Part shown: piece after piece, positions 5,969 to 6,431 of the stretch | How positions within the stretch are numbered: the first letter of the stretch is position 1 | Layout of the letters: each line of letters opens with the position of its first letter | NCBI GenBank assembly: GCA_003516955.1 | Contig: DPBN01000068.1 | Span: forward strand, 1-6,431 | Direction of reading: 5' to 3' | DNA: 6,431 bases | Source: Armatimonadota bacterium | GTDB lineage: Bacteria > Armatimonadota > Fimbriimonadia > Fimbriimonadales > Fimbriimonadaceae | Notes under the pieces: model-generated | Seen by the model: only the letters and a program-made list of their open reading frames with translations | Told to the model about the DNA's origin: nothing | Databases searched by the model: none | Position numbers and translations under genes: made by a program

Positions 5969-6431
5969 GTTCCACCTGGATCAAGCCCTGGTTGATCGCC
6001 CGCCGCTCGAAGTCGGAGGGGTTGGAGCATTTGGCCTTGGCATGTTCGTAGTCGATCCTTCCGTCGCGGAGCAGCTGGAGGAGGCACCCGTCCAGCGTCT
6101 GCATGCCGAGGTCGCCGCCAGTTTGGATATCGAGATAGACCTGGTGCGTCTTCCCTTCTCGGATGAGGGTCCGCACCGAGGGCGTGGCGACGAGCACCTC
6201 GAACGCCGCGATCCGTCCCTCCTGGTCACACCTCGGGAGGAGCGTCTGTGAGACGACCGCCTGCAGCGTGACGCTCAGCTGCGTGCGGATCTGCGCCTGT
6301 TGCTCCGGCGGGAAGACGTCGATGATGCGGTCGATCGTCTGGGCCGCATCGACCGTGTGCAGGGTGGAGAGCACCAGGTGGCCGGTCTCCGCGGCGGTGA
6401 TGGCGAGCTGGATCGTCTCCAGGTCGCGCAT
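5955..6431 (-). CDS. pilT: PilT-family ATPase, C-terminal part only (first of the tandem pair, cut by right window edge)
   Basis: The visible 158 residues begin inside Walker B, because MRDLETI is the tail of the GEMRDLETI motif. The leading methionine is therefore internal and the gene continues beyond base 6431. The His box TAAETGHLVLSTLHT (12-26) is intact. The PilT motif AIRNLIRE is varied to SVRTLIRE (85-92), followed by GMQTLD (109-114) and a usual-length C-terminus ending at TGA 5957-5955. It lacks the Pro/Gly-rich tail of its neighbour. Over the first 27 shared residues the two proteins differ at only 3 positions, but they diverge clearly after that, so they are paralogues rather than a fresh duplicate. 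Both were probably made from one transcript. Assignment to PilT or to a PilU-like accessory motor is open because the N-terminal two thirds are not seen. Confidence 0.9.
   Translation of the reverse strand: MRDLETIQLAITAAETGHLVLSTLHTVDAAQTIDRIIDVFPPEQQAQIRTQLSVTLQAVVSQTLLPRCDQEGRIAAFEVLVATPSVRTLIREGKTHQVYLDIQTGGDLGMQTLDGCLLQLLRDGRIDYEHAKAKCSNPSDFERRAINQGLIQVEHAKH
5972..5977 (-). promoter_or_regulatory. Ribosome-binding site of the second pilT-like gene
   Basis: AGGTGG on the - strand lies 3 nt before the ATG at 5968, inside the coding sequence of the preceding pilT-like gene. It supports that start and reinitiation after the upstream gene. Confidence 0.6.
6352..6431 (-). repeat. Paralogous DNA repeat, copy in the partial pilT-like gene
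   Basis: This is the direct-repeat partner of 5268-5347 and reaches the right edge, so the similarity may extend further into Walker B and Walker A. Recombination between the two copies would delete about 1.1 kb and leave one fused pilT gene. Confidence 0.7.

Noticed and set aside
4649..5995. Long + strand open frame (448 codons) antisense to the complete pilT-like gene
   Set aside because: It is the mirror of the pilT codons (runs of Val, His, Asp, Arg) with no independent motif.

Overview
The window is high-GC bacterial DNA, densely packed, with standard codon use and no visible mobile element, CRISPR array or phage gene. Two PilT-type retraction ATPases point to a bacterium with type IV pili and twitching motility. 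The overall flavour (tandem pilT genes, a large degenerate-looking glycoside-hydrolase-like protein, an Rcp1-type receiver, CCA-encoding tRNA genes) would fit an environmental lineage such as Armatimonadota, but that is a low-confidence guess. Nothing in the window fixes the taxonomy.

Layout from left to right. (1) On the + strand, the 3' part of a large protein with a GH-A/GH42-like barrel region followed by beta-sandwich and carbohydrate-binding-like regions runs in from the left edge to 2166. (2) Everything else is on the - strand. A VanX/DdpX-type D-Ala-D-Ala dipeptidase (2158-2907) converges on gene 1 with a 9-bp overlap. (3) Two tRNA genes, Asp(GTC) then Phe(GAA), lie at 3118-2961 and are 5 nt apart. 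They sit behind a promoter-like element that begins 2 bp after the next gene's stop codon. (4) A stand-alone Rcp1/CheY-like receiver (3162-3617). (5) metX, homoserine O-acyltransferase (3679-4779). (6) A complete pilT-like gene (4790-5968). (7) The 3' end of a second pilT-like gene, cut by the right edge (5955-6431), which overlaps gene 6 by 14 nt.

In the direction of transcription on the - strand the order is pilT-a, pilT-b, metX, receiver, tRNA-Asp, tRNA-Phe, dipeptidase. The two pilT genes are almost certainly translationally coupled and metX starts 10 bp after pilT-b, so these three probably form one transcript. The receiver follows after 61 bp and may have its own start. A functional link between the receiver and the pilus motors is possible but rests only on position. 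metX looks like a housekeeping methionine gene swept into the cluster.

There is no gap above 300 bp. I found no convincing evidence of an undescribed system. The points most worth checking are the apparent lack of catalytic residues in the glycoside-hydrolase-like protein, the overlapping diverged pilT pair, and the VanX-type enzyme without any resistance neighbours.
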